A stretch of 64,000 bases of DNA, taken from contig NZ_FORC01000002.1 in assembly GCF_900113905.1 (NCBI RefSeq), positions 186,001 to 250,000 on the forward strand, given 5' to 3'. The notes below the pieces were generated by a model. It was not told the DNA's origin. It searched no databases and was given only the letters and a program-made list of their open reading frames with translations. The translations under genes and the position numbers were made by a program. Source of the stretch: Phytopseudomonas argentinensis (GTDB taxonomy: Bacteria; Pseudomonadota; Gammaproteobacteria; Pseudomonadales; Pseudomonadaceae). This document shows positions 15,999-26,794 of the stretch, in pieces (positions within the stretch are counted from its first letter, which is position 1; each line of letters begins with the position of its first letter).

Positions 15999-17162
15999 TC
16001 AGTTCGCGGGCAGGCTGGCGAGCAGCAGGCGCTGGACGTTGCCGCCCATGATCGCGGTGATGTCATTGCGGTTGAAGCCGGCGCCGAGCAGGCCTTCGGT
16101 CAGTTGCGCCAGGCCGGTGACGTCGAACGGCGCATGAATGGTGCCATTGAAGTCCGAGCCCAGGGCCACGTGCTCGACGCCCACCAGGTCCGCGGTGTAG
16201 CGAATCGCCTTGACGATGGCGGCTACCGAGGTGGCGCACACGGCGGTGTCCCAGTAACCGATGCCGATCACCCCGCCACTCGCGGCAATGGCGCGGATAT
16301 GCCGGTCGCTGAGGTTGCGGGTGCCCGGGCAGGTGCCTTCGACGCCGCCGTGGGAAACCAGCACTGGGCGCGTGGCCATGGCCAGCACGTCGTCCATCAG
16401 CGGGCGCGAGGCGTGGGCCAGGTCGATCAGCATGGACTTTTCCTCGAGTCGCGCGACGACCTGGCGGCCCAATGGCGTCAGCCCACCCTTGTTCAGACCA
16501 TGGGCCGAGCCGCCGACCTCGTTGTCAAAGAAGTGGGTCAGCCCAGCCATGCGAAAGCCGGCATCGTAGAGCCGGTCGAGGTTTTCCAGCCTGCCCTCCA
16601 GAGGGTGCAGGCCCTCGGTGGCGAGCAGGGTGGCAAGGCGGCGCGGATCCTGACTCCAGGCCTGCAGAAAATCGACCAGATCCCTGCGCGTCCTGATCTG
16701 GATCAGCCGGCCTTCGCTGCCGGCAGCCGCTTCACGCAGTTTCTCGGCCTGGTACAGGGCGCGCTGCAGCAGGCTGTTCCAGGTCGCCCGCGGCCAGCGC
16801 TGGGCCATGGCGAGCAGGGTGATGGTGTCGCTGTCGGCGCCGTTGCTTTCATAGTTGAGGCCGCGCGGCGATTGGGTGACCGTGGAGAACACCTGCAGGC
16901 CCACGCGTCCGTCGAGCAGGCGCGGCAGGTCCGAATGCCCATAGCTGTATCGCTTGAGCAGGTCACGTTCCCAGAGCAGGGCGTCATCGTGCAGGTCGGC
17001 GATGAACAAGGTGTCGTGCAGGCGCGTGGCGGCCTGGCCGGCCGGGTAGGGGGCCGGCGATTCGACGCTGTTCATGCGTCGGTCGAGCACGCTGGGCAGG
17101 GTGAAGAACACGGCGGCAGCCAGGCACAGGACGATTGGAATGGCGAGCAGGCGTTTGCGCAT
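15999..17162 (-). CDS. Membrane dipeptidase (peptidase family M19)
   Basis: 387 residues. N-terminal hydrophobic segment MRKRLLAIPIVLCLAAAVFF anchors or exports the enzyme to the periplasmic side. The TIM-barrel metal-hydrolase pattern is present: ADLHDD (His58, Asp60), TEG with the bridging glutamate, LVSHGGVEG, and ALGSDFNG near the C-terminus. M19 enzymes cleave dipeptides, including those with D-residues, using two zinc ions. The length matches the family. It is a stand-alone gene about 95 bases from the helicase gene, on the same strand. Confidence 0.9.
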   Translation of the reverse strand: MRKRLLAIPIVLCLAAAVFFTLPSVLDRRMNSVESPAPYPAGQAATRLHDTLFIADLHDDALLWERDLLKRYSYGHSDLPRLLDGRVGLQVFSTVTQSPRGLNYESNGADSDTITLLAMAQRWPRATWNSLLQRALYQAEKLREAAAGSEGRLIQIRTRRDLVDFLQAWSQDPRRLATLLATEGLHPLEGRLENLDRLYDAGFRMAGLTHFFDNEVGGSAHGLNKGGLTPLGRQVVARLEEKSMLIDLAHASRPLMDDVLAMATRPVLVSHGGVEGTCPGTRNLSDRHIRAIAASGGVIGIGYWDTAVCATSVAAIVKAIRYTADLVGVEHVALGSDFNGTIHAPFDVTGLAQLTEGLLGAGFNRNDITAIMGGNVQRLLLASLPAN

Positions 17163-17260
17163 GGCAGGTGTTCCAGAGGGGCGGGCCGTCAGGTTGCGTA
17201 GGAACGCGCCCAGGCTTGGCAGGGGCGCAGGTAACCAGGGTCACACAGACTCACGGCAAT

Positions 17261-18199
17261 CTAATGACAGAGCCGGTTGCGGCCGCCGTTCTTGGCCCGA
17301 TAGAGCGCCTGGTCGGCCCGCGCGATGAGGCTGGCCAGACTGTCTCGGACCGTCATCTGGGTCAGGCCCAGGGAAATGGTCACCCCTGGCTGGGCGCCAA
17401 GCGGTGAATAGAAGGAGTCGACCTGCTCCAGGCTTTCGCGCAGGCGTTCGGCCATGTCGGCGGCCTGCTGCAGCTGCAATTCGGGCAGCAATACCACGAA
17501 CTCCTCACCGCCGAAACGCACCAGGCTGTCGCGCGCCCGCATCTGCCGGCGCAGCGTGTGGGCGACCAGACACAGCGCATAGTCGCCAGCCAGGTGGCCG
17601 TGCTGGTCGTTGTAATCCTTGAAGTGGTCGACATCGAGCATCAACAGGCACAGGGGTTGTTCATCGATCAGGCAGCGCGCGCGTTCGCGTTCGAACATGT
17701 GTTCCAGCCAGCGACGGTTGAAGGCGCCGGTGAGCTTGTCGACATTGGCATTCTGTTCACTGTTGATCAGCTGCCGGTTGCCCTGACGCACGCGGCCACA
17801 GAGCACCTTAAGCAGGTTGTGCATCATTTGCGGCGATTGCTGGAACAGCGAGCCGAGGGCATCGCGGTGCAGGCGCAGCACGCTGCTGGGCTCGGTGGCC
17901 ACCACGTAGGCGCTGGGGTGTTCGTTGTCGATGAAGCTGATCTCGCCCGCGCAGTCGCCCGGGCCCAGGGTGGTGACCGGTTGGTTGTCCAGGGAGCCCA
18001 GGTACACCTTGAGGCTGCCGGTGACCACTATATAAAGGTACTGGTTGCGGTCGAACGGCGACAACAGCACTTCGGCCGCCTCCAGTTCACAGGGGCGAAA
18101 GGCGTCGAGCAATCGGTTAAGGCTACCGAGCGCGACATTGTCGAACAGGCGCAGCTGGCGAATCTGCTGCAGGTCGGTTTGCCATTGGGCCGCCTTCAT
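17261..18199 (-). CDS. Diguanylate cyclase with N-terminal cyclic-nucleotide-binding domain
   Basis: 312 residues, cytoplasmic. Residues about 20-135 form a CNB/Crp-type beta barrel (LYIVVTGSLKVYLG, GPGDCAGEISFIDN), and about 150-310 a GGDEF domain. GGEEF at 230-234 is a catalytically competent signature, and RARD at 221-224 sits exactly where the allosteric c-di-GMP inhibition site (RxxD) belongs. It should therefore synthesise c-di-GMP under feedback, modulated by a ligand of the CNB domain. The CNB phosphate-binding cassette is not a textbook cAMP match, so the ligand is unknown. Transcribed singly. Confidence 0.92.
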   Translation of the reverse strand: MKAAQWQTDLQQIRQLRLFDNVALGSLNRLLDAFRPCELEAAEVLLSPFDRNQYLYIVVTGSLKVYLGSLDNQPVTTLGPGDCAGEISFIDNEHPSAYVVATEPSSVLRLHRDALGSLFQQSPQMMHNLLKVLCGRVRQGNRQLINSEQNANVDKLTGAFNRRWLEHMFERERARCLIDEQPLCLLMLDVDHFKDYNDQHGHLAGDYALCLVAHTLRRQMRARDSLVRFGGEEFVVLLPELQLQQAADMAERLRESLEQVDSFYSPLGAQPGVTISLGLTQMTVRDSLASLIARADQALYRAKNGGRNRLCH

Positions 18200-18405
18200 G
18201 GCATCAGCATCCTTGCTCGAAACGCTTAACGATGGGCATCGCTAACGCTCCCATGGGTCGATGACGGCGCTCGTGATCGACGAGCGGGTCTCAGTGCCCT
18301 GACAGTATCGTTCGCCACTCGGGCTGACAATCGTCTTGCACACTGCGTACGACCGGCGGCGCGGGGACTGTGAAGACGGTCACAGCCATGCCGGCGAAGC
18401 TCCCG

Positions 18406-19536
<1,131 letters not shown>

Positions 19537-19539
19537 TCA

Positions 19540-20568
19540 ATGAAGATGGTTAAAACCACCCTGGCGATGTTGACCGCCGCCGCCGTTCTCGGCGCTGCAG
19601 GCATGGCTCACGCCGGTGCGACCCTGGACGCCGTAAAGAAGAAGGGCTTTGTACAGTGTGGCGTCAGTGACGGCTTGCCGGGTTTCTCGGTGCCGGATGC
19701 GAAGGGCAACTACCAGGGCATCGACGTCGATATCTGCCGCGGTGTGGCCGCTGCAGTGCTGGGCGACGCGAGCAAGGTCAAGTACAGCCCGCTGACCGCC
19801 AAGGAGCGTTTCACCGCCATTCAGTCCGGTGAAGTCGACGTACTGTCGCGCAACACCACCTGGACCAGCTCCCGCGACGGTGGCATGGGCCTGGTGTTCA
19901 CCGGCGTGACCTACTACGACGGCATCGGCTTTCTGGTCAACAAGAAGCTGGGCGTTGCCAGCGCCAAGGAACTCGATGGCGCGACCATCTGTATCCAGGC
20001 AGGCACCACCACCGAGCTGAACGTCTCCGACTACTTCCGTTCCAACGGCCTCAAGTACACCCCGATCACCTTCGACACCTCCGACGAAAGCGCCAAATCG
20101 CTGGAAGCCGGCCGTTGCGACGTGCTGACCTCCGACCAGTCGCAGCTTTACGCACAGCGCATCAAGCTGGGCGCACCGGATGACTGGGTAGTACTGCCGG
20201 AAGTGATCTCCAAGGAGCCGCTGGGCCCATTGGTTCGTCGTGGCGACGAAGACTGGATGGCTATCGTCAAGTGGACCCTGTTCGCCATGCTCAACGCCGA
20301 AGAGCTGGGTGTCGACTCCAAGAACGTCGAAGCCCTGGCCAAGGAAACCAAGAACCCTGACGTCGCCCGTATGCTGGGTGCCGACGGTGAGTACGGTAAG
20401 GACCTGAAACTGCCGAAAGACTGGGTCGTCCAGATCGTCAAGCAGGTCGGTAACTACGGCGAAGTGTTCGAGCGCAACATCGGCAAAGGCAGCGAGCTGA
20501 AAATCGAGCGTGGCCTCAACGCTCTGTGGAACAAAGGCGGTCTGCACTACGCACCTCCAGTGCGTTGA
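19540..20568 (+). CDS. aapJ: General L-amino-acid ABC transporter, periplasmic binding protein
   Basis: 342 residues with a Sec signal peptide (MKMVKTTLAMLTAAAVLGAA...AHA, cut about residue 25). The mature protein is a type II solute-binding protein of the AapJ/BztA family: GVSDGLPGFSVPDAKGNYQGIDVDICR is split over the first lobe and RNTTWTSSRD over the binding region. It delivers polar and other L-amino acids to the AapQM permease. GGAG lies 8 bases before the ATG. It is the first gene of an aapJQMP operon, separated from aapQ by a strong palindrome that probably keeps the binding protein in excess. Confidence 0.95.
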   Translation: MKMVKTTLAMLTAAAVLGAAGMAHAGATLDAVKKKGFVQCGVSDGLPGFSVPDAKGNYQGIDVDICRGVAAAVLGDASKVKYSPLTAKERFTAIQSGEVDVLSRNTTWTSSRDGGMGLVFTGVTYYDGIGFLVNKKLGVASAKELDGATICIQAGTTTELNVSDYFRSNGLKYTPITFDTSDESAKSLEAGRCDVLTSDQSQLYAQRIKLGAPDDWVVLPEVISKEPLGPLVRRGDEDWMAIVKWTLFAMLNAEELGVDSKNVEALAKETKNPDVARMLGADGEYGKDLKLPKDWVVQIVKQVGNYGEVFERNIGKGSELKIERGLNALWNKGGLHYAPPVR

Positions 20569-20576
20569 TTGACCTG

Positions 20577-20602
20577 TCGCCCGGCAGTGCACTGCCGGGC
20601 GA
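20577..20602 (+). terminator. Perfect 26-base palindrome after aapJ (attenuator)
   Basis: TCGCCCGGCAGTG is followed directly by its exact complement CACTGCCGGGCGA, then TTTTCGTT. It sits 9 bases after the aapJ stop. A stem with a short U-run between a binding-protein gene and its permease genes usually gives partial termination or protects the upstream mRNA. Confidence 0.8.
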
Positions 20603-20632
20603 TTTTCGTTCCGTTATACCTGGGGCATTCCC

Positions 20633-21811
20633 ATGCAGAAAAACATCGGCGCACCGCAGGGGTTCTCCCTTAGCGATCCACGTGTGCGCGCCTGGCTATT
20701 CCAGATCATTACCGTTGTGGCCGTGGTCGCAATGGGCTGGTTCCTGTTCAGCAATACGCAGACCAACCTGCAACACCGGGGCATCACCTCGGGCTTCGAC
20801 TTCCTCGAGCGCAGTGCCGGCTTCGGCATCGCCCAGCACCTGATCAGCTACACCGAAGCGGACAGCTATGCCCGCGTCTTCGTGATCGGCCTGCTCAATA
20901 CCCTGCTGGTGTCGTTCATCGGCATCGTGCTGGCTACCTTCCTCGGCTTCATCATCGGTGTCGCGCGCCTGTCGCCGAACTGGATGATCAGCAAGCTGGC
21001 CACCGTGTACATCGAGATCTTCCGCAACATCCCGCCGTTGCTGCAGATTCTCTTCTGGTACTTCGCCGTGTTGCTGCCGCTGCCTGGGCCGCGTGCCAGC
21101 ATCAGCGTCGGCGACAGCTTCTTTCTCAGCAACCGTGGCCTGAACATGCCGGCTGCCGAGGCGACCAGTGCGTTCTGGCCGTTCGTGGTCGGCCTGGTCA
21201 TTACCCTGGTGGCCATCGTGATGATGACGCGCTGGGCCAACAAGCGCTTCGAGGCCACCGGGCAGCCGTTCCACAAGTTCTGGGTAGGCCTGGGGCTGGC
21301 GATTGTCATCCCGACCTTGTTCGCCCTGGTCTTCGGTAGCCCGTTGCACTGGTCGGTACCCGAGCTCAAGGGCTTCAACTTCGTGGGCGGCTGGGTAATG
21401 ATTCCCGAGTTGCTGGCGCTGACCATCGCGCTGACCGTCTACACCGCGGCGTTCATCGCCGAGAACGTGCGTTCCGGGATCAACTCGGTCAGCCACGGCC
21501 AGACCGAAGCTGCCCGCTCCCTGGGCCTGCGCCCCGGCCCGACGCTGCGCAAGGTGATCATCCCGCAAGCCATGCGCGTGATCATTCCGCCGCTGACCAG
21601 CCAATACCTGAACCTGGCGAAGAACTCGTCCCTGGCTGCCGGTATCGGTTACCCGGACATGGTGTCGCTGTTCGCCGGTACCGTACTCAACCAGACCGGT
21701 CAGGCCATCGAGGTGATCGCCATCACCATGAGTGTCTACCTGGCGATCAGTATCAGCATTTCCCTGCTGATGAACTGGTACAACAAGCGCATCGCGCTGA
21801 TCGAGCGGTGA
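20633..21811 (+). CDS. aapQ: General L-amino-acid ABC transporter, permease AapQ
   Basis: 392 residues, inner membrane, about seven to eight transmembrane segments; larger than typical HisQ-type permeases, as is usual for AapQ. The cytoplasmic EAA-type loop is visible near the C-terminus (NSVSHGQTEAARSLGLRPG), where AapP docks. It forms the channel with AapM. Second gene of the operon; its stop is 12 bases before aapM. Confidence 0.94.
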   Translation: MQKNIGAPQGFSLSDPRVRAWLFQIITVVAVVAMGWFLFSNTQTNLQHRGITSGFDFLERSAGFGIAQHLISYTEADSYARVFVIGLLNTLLVSFIGIVLATFLGFIIGVARLSPNWMISKLATVYIEIFRNIPPLLQILFWYFAVLLPLPGPRASISVGDSFFLSNRGLNMPAAEATSAFWPFVVGLVITLVAIVMMTRWANKRFEATGQPFHKFWVGLGLAIVIPTLFALVFGSPLHWSVPELKGFNFVGGWVMIPELLALTIALTVYTAAFIAENVRSGINSVSHGQTEAARSLGLRPGPTLRKVIIPQAMRVIIPPLTSQYLNLAKNSSLAAGIGYPDMVSLFAGTVLNQTGQAIEVIAITMSVYLAISISISLLMNWYNKRIALIER

Positions 21812-21823
21812 GGACCTAGCGCA

Positions 21824-22921
21824 ATGAGCACTCATACTTTCAAACCGGATTTGCCGCCACCCAGCTCCAGCGTTGGCGCGCTTGCCTGGATGCGCAGCAA
21901 TCTGTTCTCCAGCTGGCTCAATACGCTGCTGACCCTGTTCGCCATCTACCTCATCTGGCTGATGGTGCCACCGCTGCTCAAGTGGGCGTTCATCGACGCC
22001 AACTGGGTGGGCAGCACCCGCGCCGATTGCACCAAGGAGGGCGCCTGCTGGGTGTTCATCCAGTCGCGCTTCAGCCAGTTCATGTACGGCTTCTACCCCA
22101 GCGAACTGCGCTGGCGCGTGGACCTGACCGCCGTGCTGGCCATCGTCGGTGCAGCGCCGCTGTTCATCTCCAGGTTCCCGCGCAAGGCCATCTACGGCAT
22201 CGGTTTTCTGGTGATCTACCCGATCGTCGCCTGGTGCCTGCTGCACGGTGGTGTGTTCGGTCTGGACACCGTGCCGACCAGCCGTTGGGGCGGCCTGATG
22301 CTGACCCTGGTGATCGCCGCCGTCGGTATCGCCGGTGCGTTGCCGCTGGGCATTCTGCTGGCATTGGGGCGCCGTTCCAATATGCCGGCGGTGAAGGTGG
22401 TCTGCGTGACCTTCATCGAGTTCTGGCGTGGTGTGCCGCTGATCACCGTGCTGTTCATGTCCTCGGTGATGCTGCCGCTGTTCCTGCCCGAGGGCATGAG
22501 CTTCGACAAGCTGATGCGCGCACTGATCGGCGTGATCCTGTTCCAGTCGGCCTACATCGCCGAAGTGGTGCGTGGTGGGCTGCAGGCGATTCCCAAGGGG
22601 CAATACGAAGCGGCCGGTGCCATGGGCCTGGGCTACTGGCGGATGATGGGTCTGGTGATCCTGCCGCAAGCGCTCAAGCTGGTGATCCCGGGCATCGTCA
22701 ACACCTTCATCGCCCTGTTCAAGGACACCAGTCTGGTGATCATCATCGGCTTGTTCGACCTGCTCAACAGCGTCAAGCAGGCGGCTGCCGACCCGGCGTG
22801 GCTGGGCATGGCGACCGAGGGCTACGTGTTCGCCGCCCTGATTTTCTGGATTTTCTGTTTTGGTATGTCGCGCTATTCCCTCCATCTGGAGCGCAAGCTC
22901 GACACTGGCCACAAGCGTTAG
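21824..22921 (+). CDS. aapM: General L-amino-acid ABC transporter, permease AapM
   Basis: 365 residues, polytopic inner-membrane protein. The Pro-rich N-terminus (KPDLPPPSS) and the periplasmic insertion with ADCTKEGACWVF are typical of AapM. The EAA loop reads QAIPKGQYEAAGAMGLGY. It pairs with AapQ. GAGGACC precedes the ATG, and aapP begins 11 bases after the stop. Confidence 0.94.
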   Translation: MSTHTFKPDLPPPSSSVGALAWMRSNLFSSWLNTLLTLFAIYLIWLMVPPLLKWAFIDANWVGSTRADCTKEGACWVFIQSRFSQFMYGFYPSELRWRVDLTAVLAIVGAAPLFISRFPRKAIYGIGFLVIYPIVAWCLLHGGVFGLDTVPTSRWGGLMLTLVIAAVGIAGALPLGILLALGRRSNMPAVKVVCVTFIEFWRGVPLITVLFMSSVMLPLFLPEGMSFDKLMRALIGVILFQSAYIAEVVRGGLQAIPKGQYEAAGAMGLGYWRMMGLVILPQALKLVIPGIVNTFIALFKDTSLVIIIGLFDLLNSVKQAAADPAWLGMATEGYVFAALIFWIFCFGMSRYSLHLERKLDTGHKR

Positions 22922-22932
22922 GAGTCAATTAG

Positions 22933-23694
22933 ATGAGCGAAGCAAACAAGCAACCCAGCGCCGAGCCGATCATTCAACTGCAGGGCGTGAACAAGTGGTA
23001 CGGCCAGTTCCACGTACTCAAGGACATCAACCTGGACGTGCGCCAGGGCGAACGTATCGTGCTGTGTGGCCCGTCGGGCTCGGGCAAGTCGACCACCATC
23101 CGCTGCATCAACCGCCTGGAGGAACACCAGGCCGGGCGCATCGTGGTCGATGGCACCGAACTGACCCGTGACCTCAAGGACATCGAAACCGTGCGCCGCG
23201 AAGTGGGCATGGTGTTCCAGCACTTCAACCTGTTCCCGCACCTGACCGTGCTGCAGAACTGCATCCTGGCACCGATGTGGGTACGCAAGATGCCCAAGCG
23301 TAAGGCCGAGGAAATCGCCATGCATTACCTGGAGCGCGTACGCATTCCGGAGCAGGCGCACAAGTTCCCGGGGCAACTGTCCGGCGGTCAGCAGCAACGT
23401 GTGGCGATTGCCCGCGCGCTGTGCATGAAGCCCAAAATCATGCTGTTCGATGAGCCGACCTCGGCACTCGACCCGGAAATGGTCAAGGAAGTACTCGACA
23501 CCATGATCGGCCTGGCCCAGGACGGCATGACCATGCTCTGCGTGACCCACGAGATGGGCTTCGCCCGTACCGTGGCCGACCGCGTGATCTTCATGGACAA
23601 GGGCGAGATCGTCGAACAGGCCGAGCCGAATGCCTTCTTCGACAACCCGCAGAACGAGCGTACCAAGCTGTTCCTGGGGCAGATCCTGCACTGA
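22933..23694 (+). CDS. aapP: General L-amino-acid ABC transporter, ATPase AapP
   Basis: 253 residues, cytoplasmic ATPase energising AapQM. Walker [10 protein letters not shown] (about 51-59), Q-loop in [12 protein letters not shown], signature LSGGQQQR, Walker [13 protein letters not shown] and the switch histidine in VTHEMGFA are all intact. The length is normal for polar amino-acid ATPases. Last gene of the operon, followed by two hairpins, the second a strong terminator. Confidence 0.95.
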   Translation: MSEANKQPSAEPIIQLQGVNKWYGQFHVLKDINLDVRQGERIVLCGPSGSGKSTTIRCINRLEEHQAGRIVVDGTELTRDLKDIETVRREVGMVFQHFNLFPHLTVLQNCILAPMWVRKMPKRKAEEIAMHYLERVRIPEQAHKFPGQLSGGQQQRVAIARALCMKPKIMLFDEPTSALDPEMVKEVLDTMIGLAQDGMTMLCVTHEMGFARTVADRVIFMDKGEIVEQAEPNAFFDNPQNERTKLFLGQILH

Positions 23695-23706
23695 GTATGG
23701 TCGGGT

Positions 23707-23732
23707 AAAGCGCAGACATTGGTCTGCGCTTT
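23707..23732 (+). terminator. Hairpin downstream of aapP
   Basis: AAAGCGCAGAC and GTCTGCGCTTT pair perfectly around ATTG, 12 bases after the aapP stop. There is little U-tract, so it probably stabilises the mRNA end or assists the next hairpin. Confidence 0.7.
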
Positions 23733-23746
23733 GCCGGAACGCCTAT

Positions 23747-23781
23747 AAAAAACGCCGGGGCTCATGCCCCGGCGTTTTTTT
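23747..23781. terminator. Strong bidirectional terminator of the aap operon
   Basis: AAAAAACGCCGGGGC pairs exactly with GCCCCGGCGTTTTTT around TCAT. A-run and T-run flank the GC stem, so it can work in both directions. Confidence 0.93.
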
Positions 23782-23870
23782 GTTCTTCTTTTGGTGAGCG
23801 GGCGGGTTAACGCCAGACGGGCAAAATTGTTCGCTGTCGATGACCTGGCACTCTCCATTAACACATCGCC

Positions 23871-24250
23871 TTGCCTGATGGGTTTCGCCCCTTACGGGCG
23901 AGTCACTTTCTCTTGCTTGCCCAAGAGAAAGTAACCAAAGAGAAGGGCACCCCATCATTCGGCCCCGGCTGCGCCGGGGTTCCCTCGCTCCATCACTGTT
24001 TCAGGGACACGCTGCGAAGGGCCATCCCTGGCCCATCGCAGCTCTCGCGGCATCCATGCCGCTCAACCCCTTACACAGCGATTACACTCGGCCTCCTGAA
24101 GGGGACTTGGTCGTCGCCTGTGCGATCGCAGCCCAAGAGCAAACGCAGGCGTTTTCGAGCTGAGCTTTTGGAAATCGTGCAAGCTCGCGCCTTGTTCCCA
24201 TCAGAAGTGTTGCGCCCGTAAGGAGCGCGACACAAAGCTGCAGGAGGCGC
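23871..24250. repeat. Pseudomonas intergenic repeat block, non-coding
   Basis: The 590-base gap 23782-24371 has no gene I can support. It contains a stretch familiar from many Pseudomonas and Xanthomonas intergenic regions: TTACGGGCGAGTCACTTTCT, then inverted copies of CTTTCTCTTGC around the middle (AAGAGAAAGTAACC), then a CGGCCCCGGC/GCCGGGG stem. Its frame spells a frequently mis-annotated peptide with KVTKEKGTPSFGP. I treat it as a dispersed repeat with local hairpins rather than a gene. This is from memory of the sequence type; copies elsewhere cannot be checked here. Confidence 0.6.
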
Positions 24251-24371
24251 AATATTGGATAGTCCTAAGCCAATGCACCATACCCACCTCGGTGCCGAGC
24301 GCATTCTCCTCGCGAAAATTCGAAGAACCTTTTCGGGTGAGAAGCAGATTCGGCCTATTGGCCCCTGAGCC

Positions 24372-25268
24372 TTACGACTTGTCCTGCGGCCCCAGATAGG
24401 CGTTGATGATCGCCGAGAAATCCAGCCCACCGTGCCCGTCGCAGCTGAAGCGCTGGTAGAGCTGCTGGGCGAGGGCGCCGAGTATCACCGGTTGCCTGAT
24501 CTGCCGCGCCGCGTCGGTGGCCAGGCCCAGGTCCTTGAGCATCAGGTCGGTGCCGAAGCCGCCGCTGTAACCGCGCGAGGCCGGCGCGTTGTCGAGCACG
24601 CCGGGGTAGGGGTTGTTGGTATCCGAGCTCCAGCAGCGCCCGCTGGAGGTGTTGATGATATTCGCCAGTACCTTGGCGTCGATGCCCAGCGACACCCCCA
24701 GCGCCATGGCCTCGGCAACGCCGATCATGGAGATGCCCAGCAGCATGTTGTTGGCCACCTTCGCCACCTGGCCGTTACCGCTGCCGCCGCAGTGCACGAT
24801 GTTGCGGCCCATGGCCGCGAGAACCGGCTGCGCCTTGGCAAAGTCCGCCTCGGCGCCGCCGACCATAAAGGTCAGGGTACCCGCCGCCGCACCGCCGGTG
24901 CCGCCGGACACCGGTGCATCGAGCATCGGGTTGCCGTGGGCGGCCGCCGACTTGGCGACTTCCCGGGCGGCCAGCGGGTCGATGGTCGAGGAGTCGATCA
25001 GCAGCACCCCGGGCTTCACTTTGGCCAGCAGGCCGTCATCGCCGAGGTAGACCGCTTTCACATGGGCCGAGGCCGGCAGCATGGTGATGACGATCTCGGC
25101 ATCCTGCAGCACGCCGCAGGCGCTGTCGGCACCCTTGGCACCTGCGTCCACCAGGGCGGCGACGGCGCCGGTAGACAGGTCGAAGACGCGCAACGCGTGG
25201 CCTGCCTTGAGCAGGTTGTGGGCCATGGGCGCGCCCATGTTGCCCAGGCCGATGAATCCGATATTCAT
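24372..25268 (-). CDS. mmsB: 3-hydroxyisobutyrate dehydrogenase
   Basis: 298 residues. NAD-dependent oxidation of 3-hydroxyisobutyrate to methylmalonate semialdehyde in valine breakdown. The Rossmann motif IGFIGLGNMGAPMAHNLLKAG starts at residue 3, DAPVSGGTGGAAAGTL carries the substrate-binding motif, and the catalytic lysine is in GQVAKVANN. The length is normal. It is 10 bases downstream of mmsA on the same strand, the last gene of the valine operon. Confidence 0.95.
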   Translation of the reverse strand: MNIGFIGLGNMGAPMAHNLLKAGHALRVFDLSTGAVAALVDAGAKGADSACGVLQDAEIVITMLPASAHVKAVYLGDDGLLAKVKPGVLLIDSSTIDPLAAREVAKSAAAHGNPMLDAPVSGGTGGAAAGTLTFMVGGAEADFAKAQPVLAAMGRNIVHCGGSGNGQVAKVANNMLLGISMIGVAEAMALGVSLGIDAKVLANIINTSSGRCWSSDTNNPYPGVLDNAPASRGYSGGFGTDLMLKDLGLATDAARQIRQPVILGALAQQLYQRFSCDGHGGLDFSAIINAYLGPQDKS

Positions 25269-25278
25269 GGTCGTCGCC

Positions 25279-26775
25279 TCATTTCAGGGTGATGGTGGTG
25301 TTCACCGCGCTGCCGACGTCACTCTCGTCGAACCAGCGTTGGGTCACGGTCTTGGTCTGGGTGTAGAACTGCACCACCTGCTTGCCGTACGGGCCCAGGT
25401 CGCCGAGTTTCGAAGCCCGCGAGCCGGTGAACGAGAACATCGGCACCGGCACCGGAATCGGCACGTTGATGCCCACCTGGCCAACGTCGATCTCCTCCTG
25501 GAAATGCCGGGCCGCGGCGCCGGAGCGGGTGAAGATCGCCGTGCCGTTGCCATTGGGGTTGGCGTTGATCAGCGCGATGGCCTCGTCCAGGGTAGCGGCG
25601 TGCACCACGCACAGCACCGGGCCGAAGATCTCCTCACGGTAGATGCTCATCTGCGGGGTCACCGCGTCGAAGATGGTCGGGCCGACGAAGTTGCCGCGCT
25701 CGAAGCCGGCCACCGCCGGGTTGCGGCCATCGAGCACCAGGCGTGCGCCTTCACTGGCGCCGCGCTCGATCAGGCTGCTGACCCGATCCAGTGCCGTGCA
25801 GGAGATCAGCGGGCCGACGTCGGTGCCGCTCTCCATACCGCCGCCCACCTTGAGGGTCTTGGCCTTGGCTACCAGGTCCGCCAGCCAGCCCTGGGCCTCA
25901 CCGACCAGGATCACCACCGACAGGGCCATGCAGCGTTGCCCGGCGGCGCCGAATGCGGCGCCGGCCAGGTTGTTGAGGGTCTGTTCCTTGTGCGCATCGG
26001 GCAGCACGATGGCGTGGTTCTTCGCGCCCATCATGCACTGCACGCGCTTGCCGGCCTGGCTGGCGCGGTTGTAGACGTGGGTGCCGACGCGGGTCGAGCC
26101 GACGAAGGACACCGCCTTGATGTCCGGGTGATCGCAGATCGCGTTCACCGCGTCCTCGGCGCCGTGCACCACGTTGAGTACGCCCGGCGGTACGCCGGCT
26201 TCCAGGGCCAGTTCGCACAGGCGCATGGTCACCATCGGGTCCTGCTCGGAAGGCTTGAGCACGAAGGTATTACCAGTGGCGATGGCCATCGGGAACATCC
26301 ACAGCGGGATCATCGCTGGGAAGTTGAAGGGGGTGATACCGGCGCATACGCCCAACGGCTGCAGCAGGGTGTAGGTGTCGACGCCGCCGGCCACGTTGTT
26401 GGCCAGCTCGCCGAGTTGCAGGTTGCCGATGCCAGCGGCGTGTTCGACCACTTCCAGGCCGCGGAACACATCGCCCTCGGCGTCGGCCAAGGTCTTGCCC
26501 TGTTCGGCGGTGAGAATGGCCGCCAGCTCTTTCATGTTTTCGCGGATCAGTTGCTGGTACTTGAGGAAGATCCGCGCGCGGGTGCCGATGGGCGTCTTGC
26601 GCCAGGTCTTGAAGGCCTGGCTGGCGCTGGCCACGGCGGCGTCGATTTCCTCGGCGGTGGCCAGGGGTACGCGGGCGAGCACTTCCTGGGTGGCCGGGTT
26701 GACGACGTCGCGCCACTGCTGGGTGCGTGACTCGACGAATTCGCCGTTGATGAGCAGTTTGACGGTAGCGGTCAT
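25279..26775 (-). CDS. mmsA: Methylmalonate-semialdehyde dehydrogenase (CoA-acylating)
   Basis: 498 residues. Oxidises methylmalonate or malonate semialdehyde to propionyl- or acetyl-CoA in valine and inositol catabolism. It has the NAD-binding fold with [12 protein letters not shown], and the catalytic cysteine in [10 protein letters not shown], the MmsA-specific context. [20 protein letters not shown] is a family hallmark. It lies between the MFS transporter gene (19-base gap) and mmsB (10-base gap), so the three are probably one transcript. Confidence 0.96.
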   Translation of the reverse strand: MTATVKLLINGEFVESRTQQWRDVVNPATQEVLARVPLATAEEIDAAVASASQAFKTWRKTPIGTRARIFLKYQQLIRENMKELAAILTAEQGKTLADAEGDVFRGLEVVEHAAGIGNLQLGELANNVAGGVDTYTLLQPLGVCAGITPFNFPAMIPLWMFPMAIATGNTFVLKPSEQDPMVTMRLCELALEAGVPPGVLNVVHGAEDAVNAICDHPDIKAVSFVGSTRVGTHVYNRASQAGKRVQCMMGAKNHAIVLPDAHKEQTLNNLAGAAFGAAGQRCMALSVVILVGEAQGWLADLVAKAKTLKVGGGMESGTDVGPLISCTALDRVSSLIERGASEGARLVLDGRNPAVAGFERGNFVGPTIFDAVTPQMSIYREEIFGPVLCVVHAATLDEAIALINANPNGNGTAIFTRSGAAARHFQEEIDVGQVGINVPIPVPVPMFSFTGSRASKLGDLGPYGKQVVQFYTQTKTVTQRWFDESDVGSAVNTTITLK

Positions 26776-26794
26776 GGTTCGATCCTTTCTTCAA

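Noticed and set aside
20696..22912. 738-codon open frame on the minus strand
   Set aside because: Opposite aapQ and aapM, whose family identity is certain; Gln/His/Asp-rich shadow.
23871..24221. 116-codon frame with KVTKEKGTPSFGP as a gene
   Set aside because: The same peptide is known as a recurrent mis-annotation of an intergenic repeat; no ribosome site and atypical composition.
25081..26730. 549-codon open frame on the plus strand
   Set aside because: Antisense to mmsA and mmsB, both clear family members.
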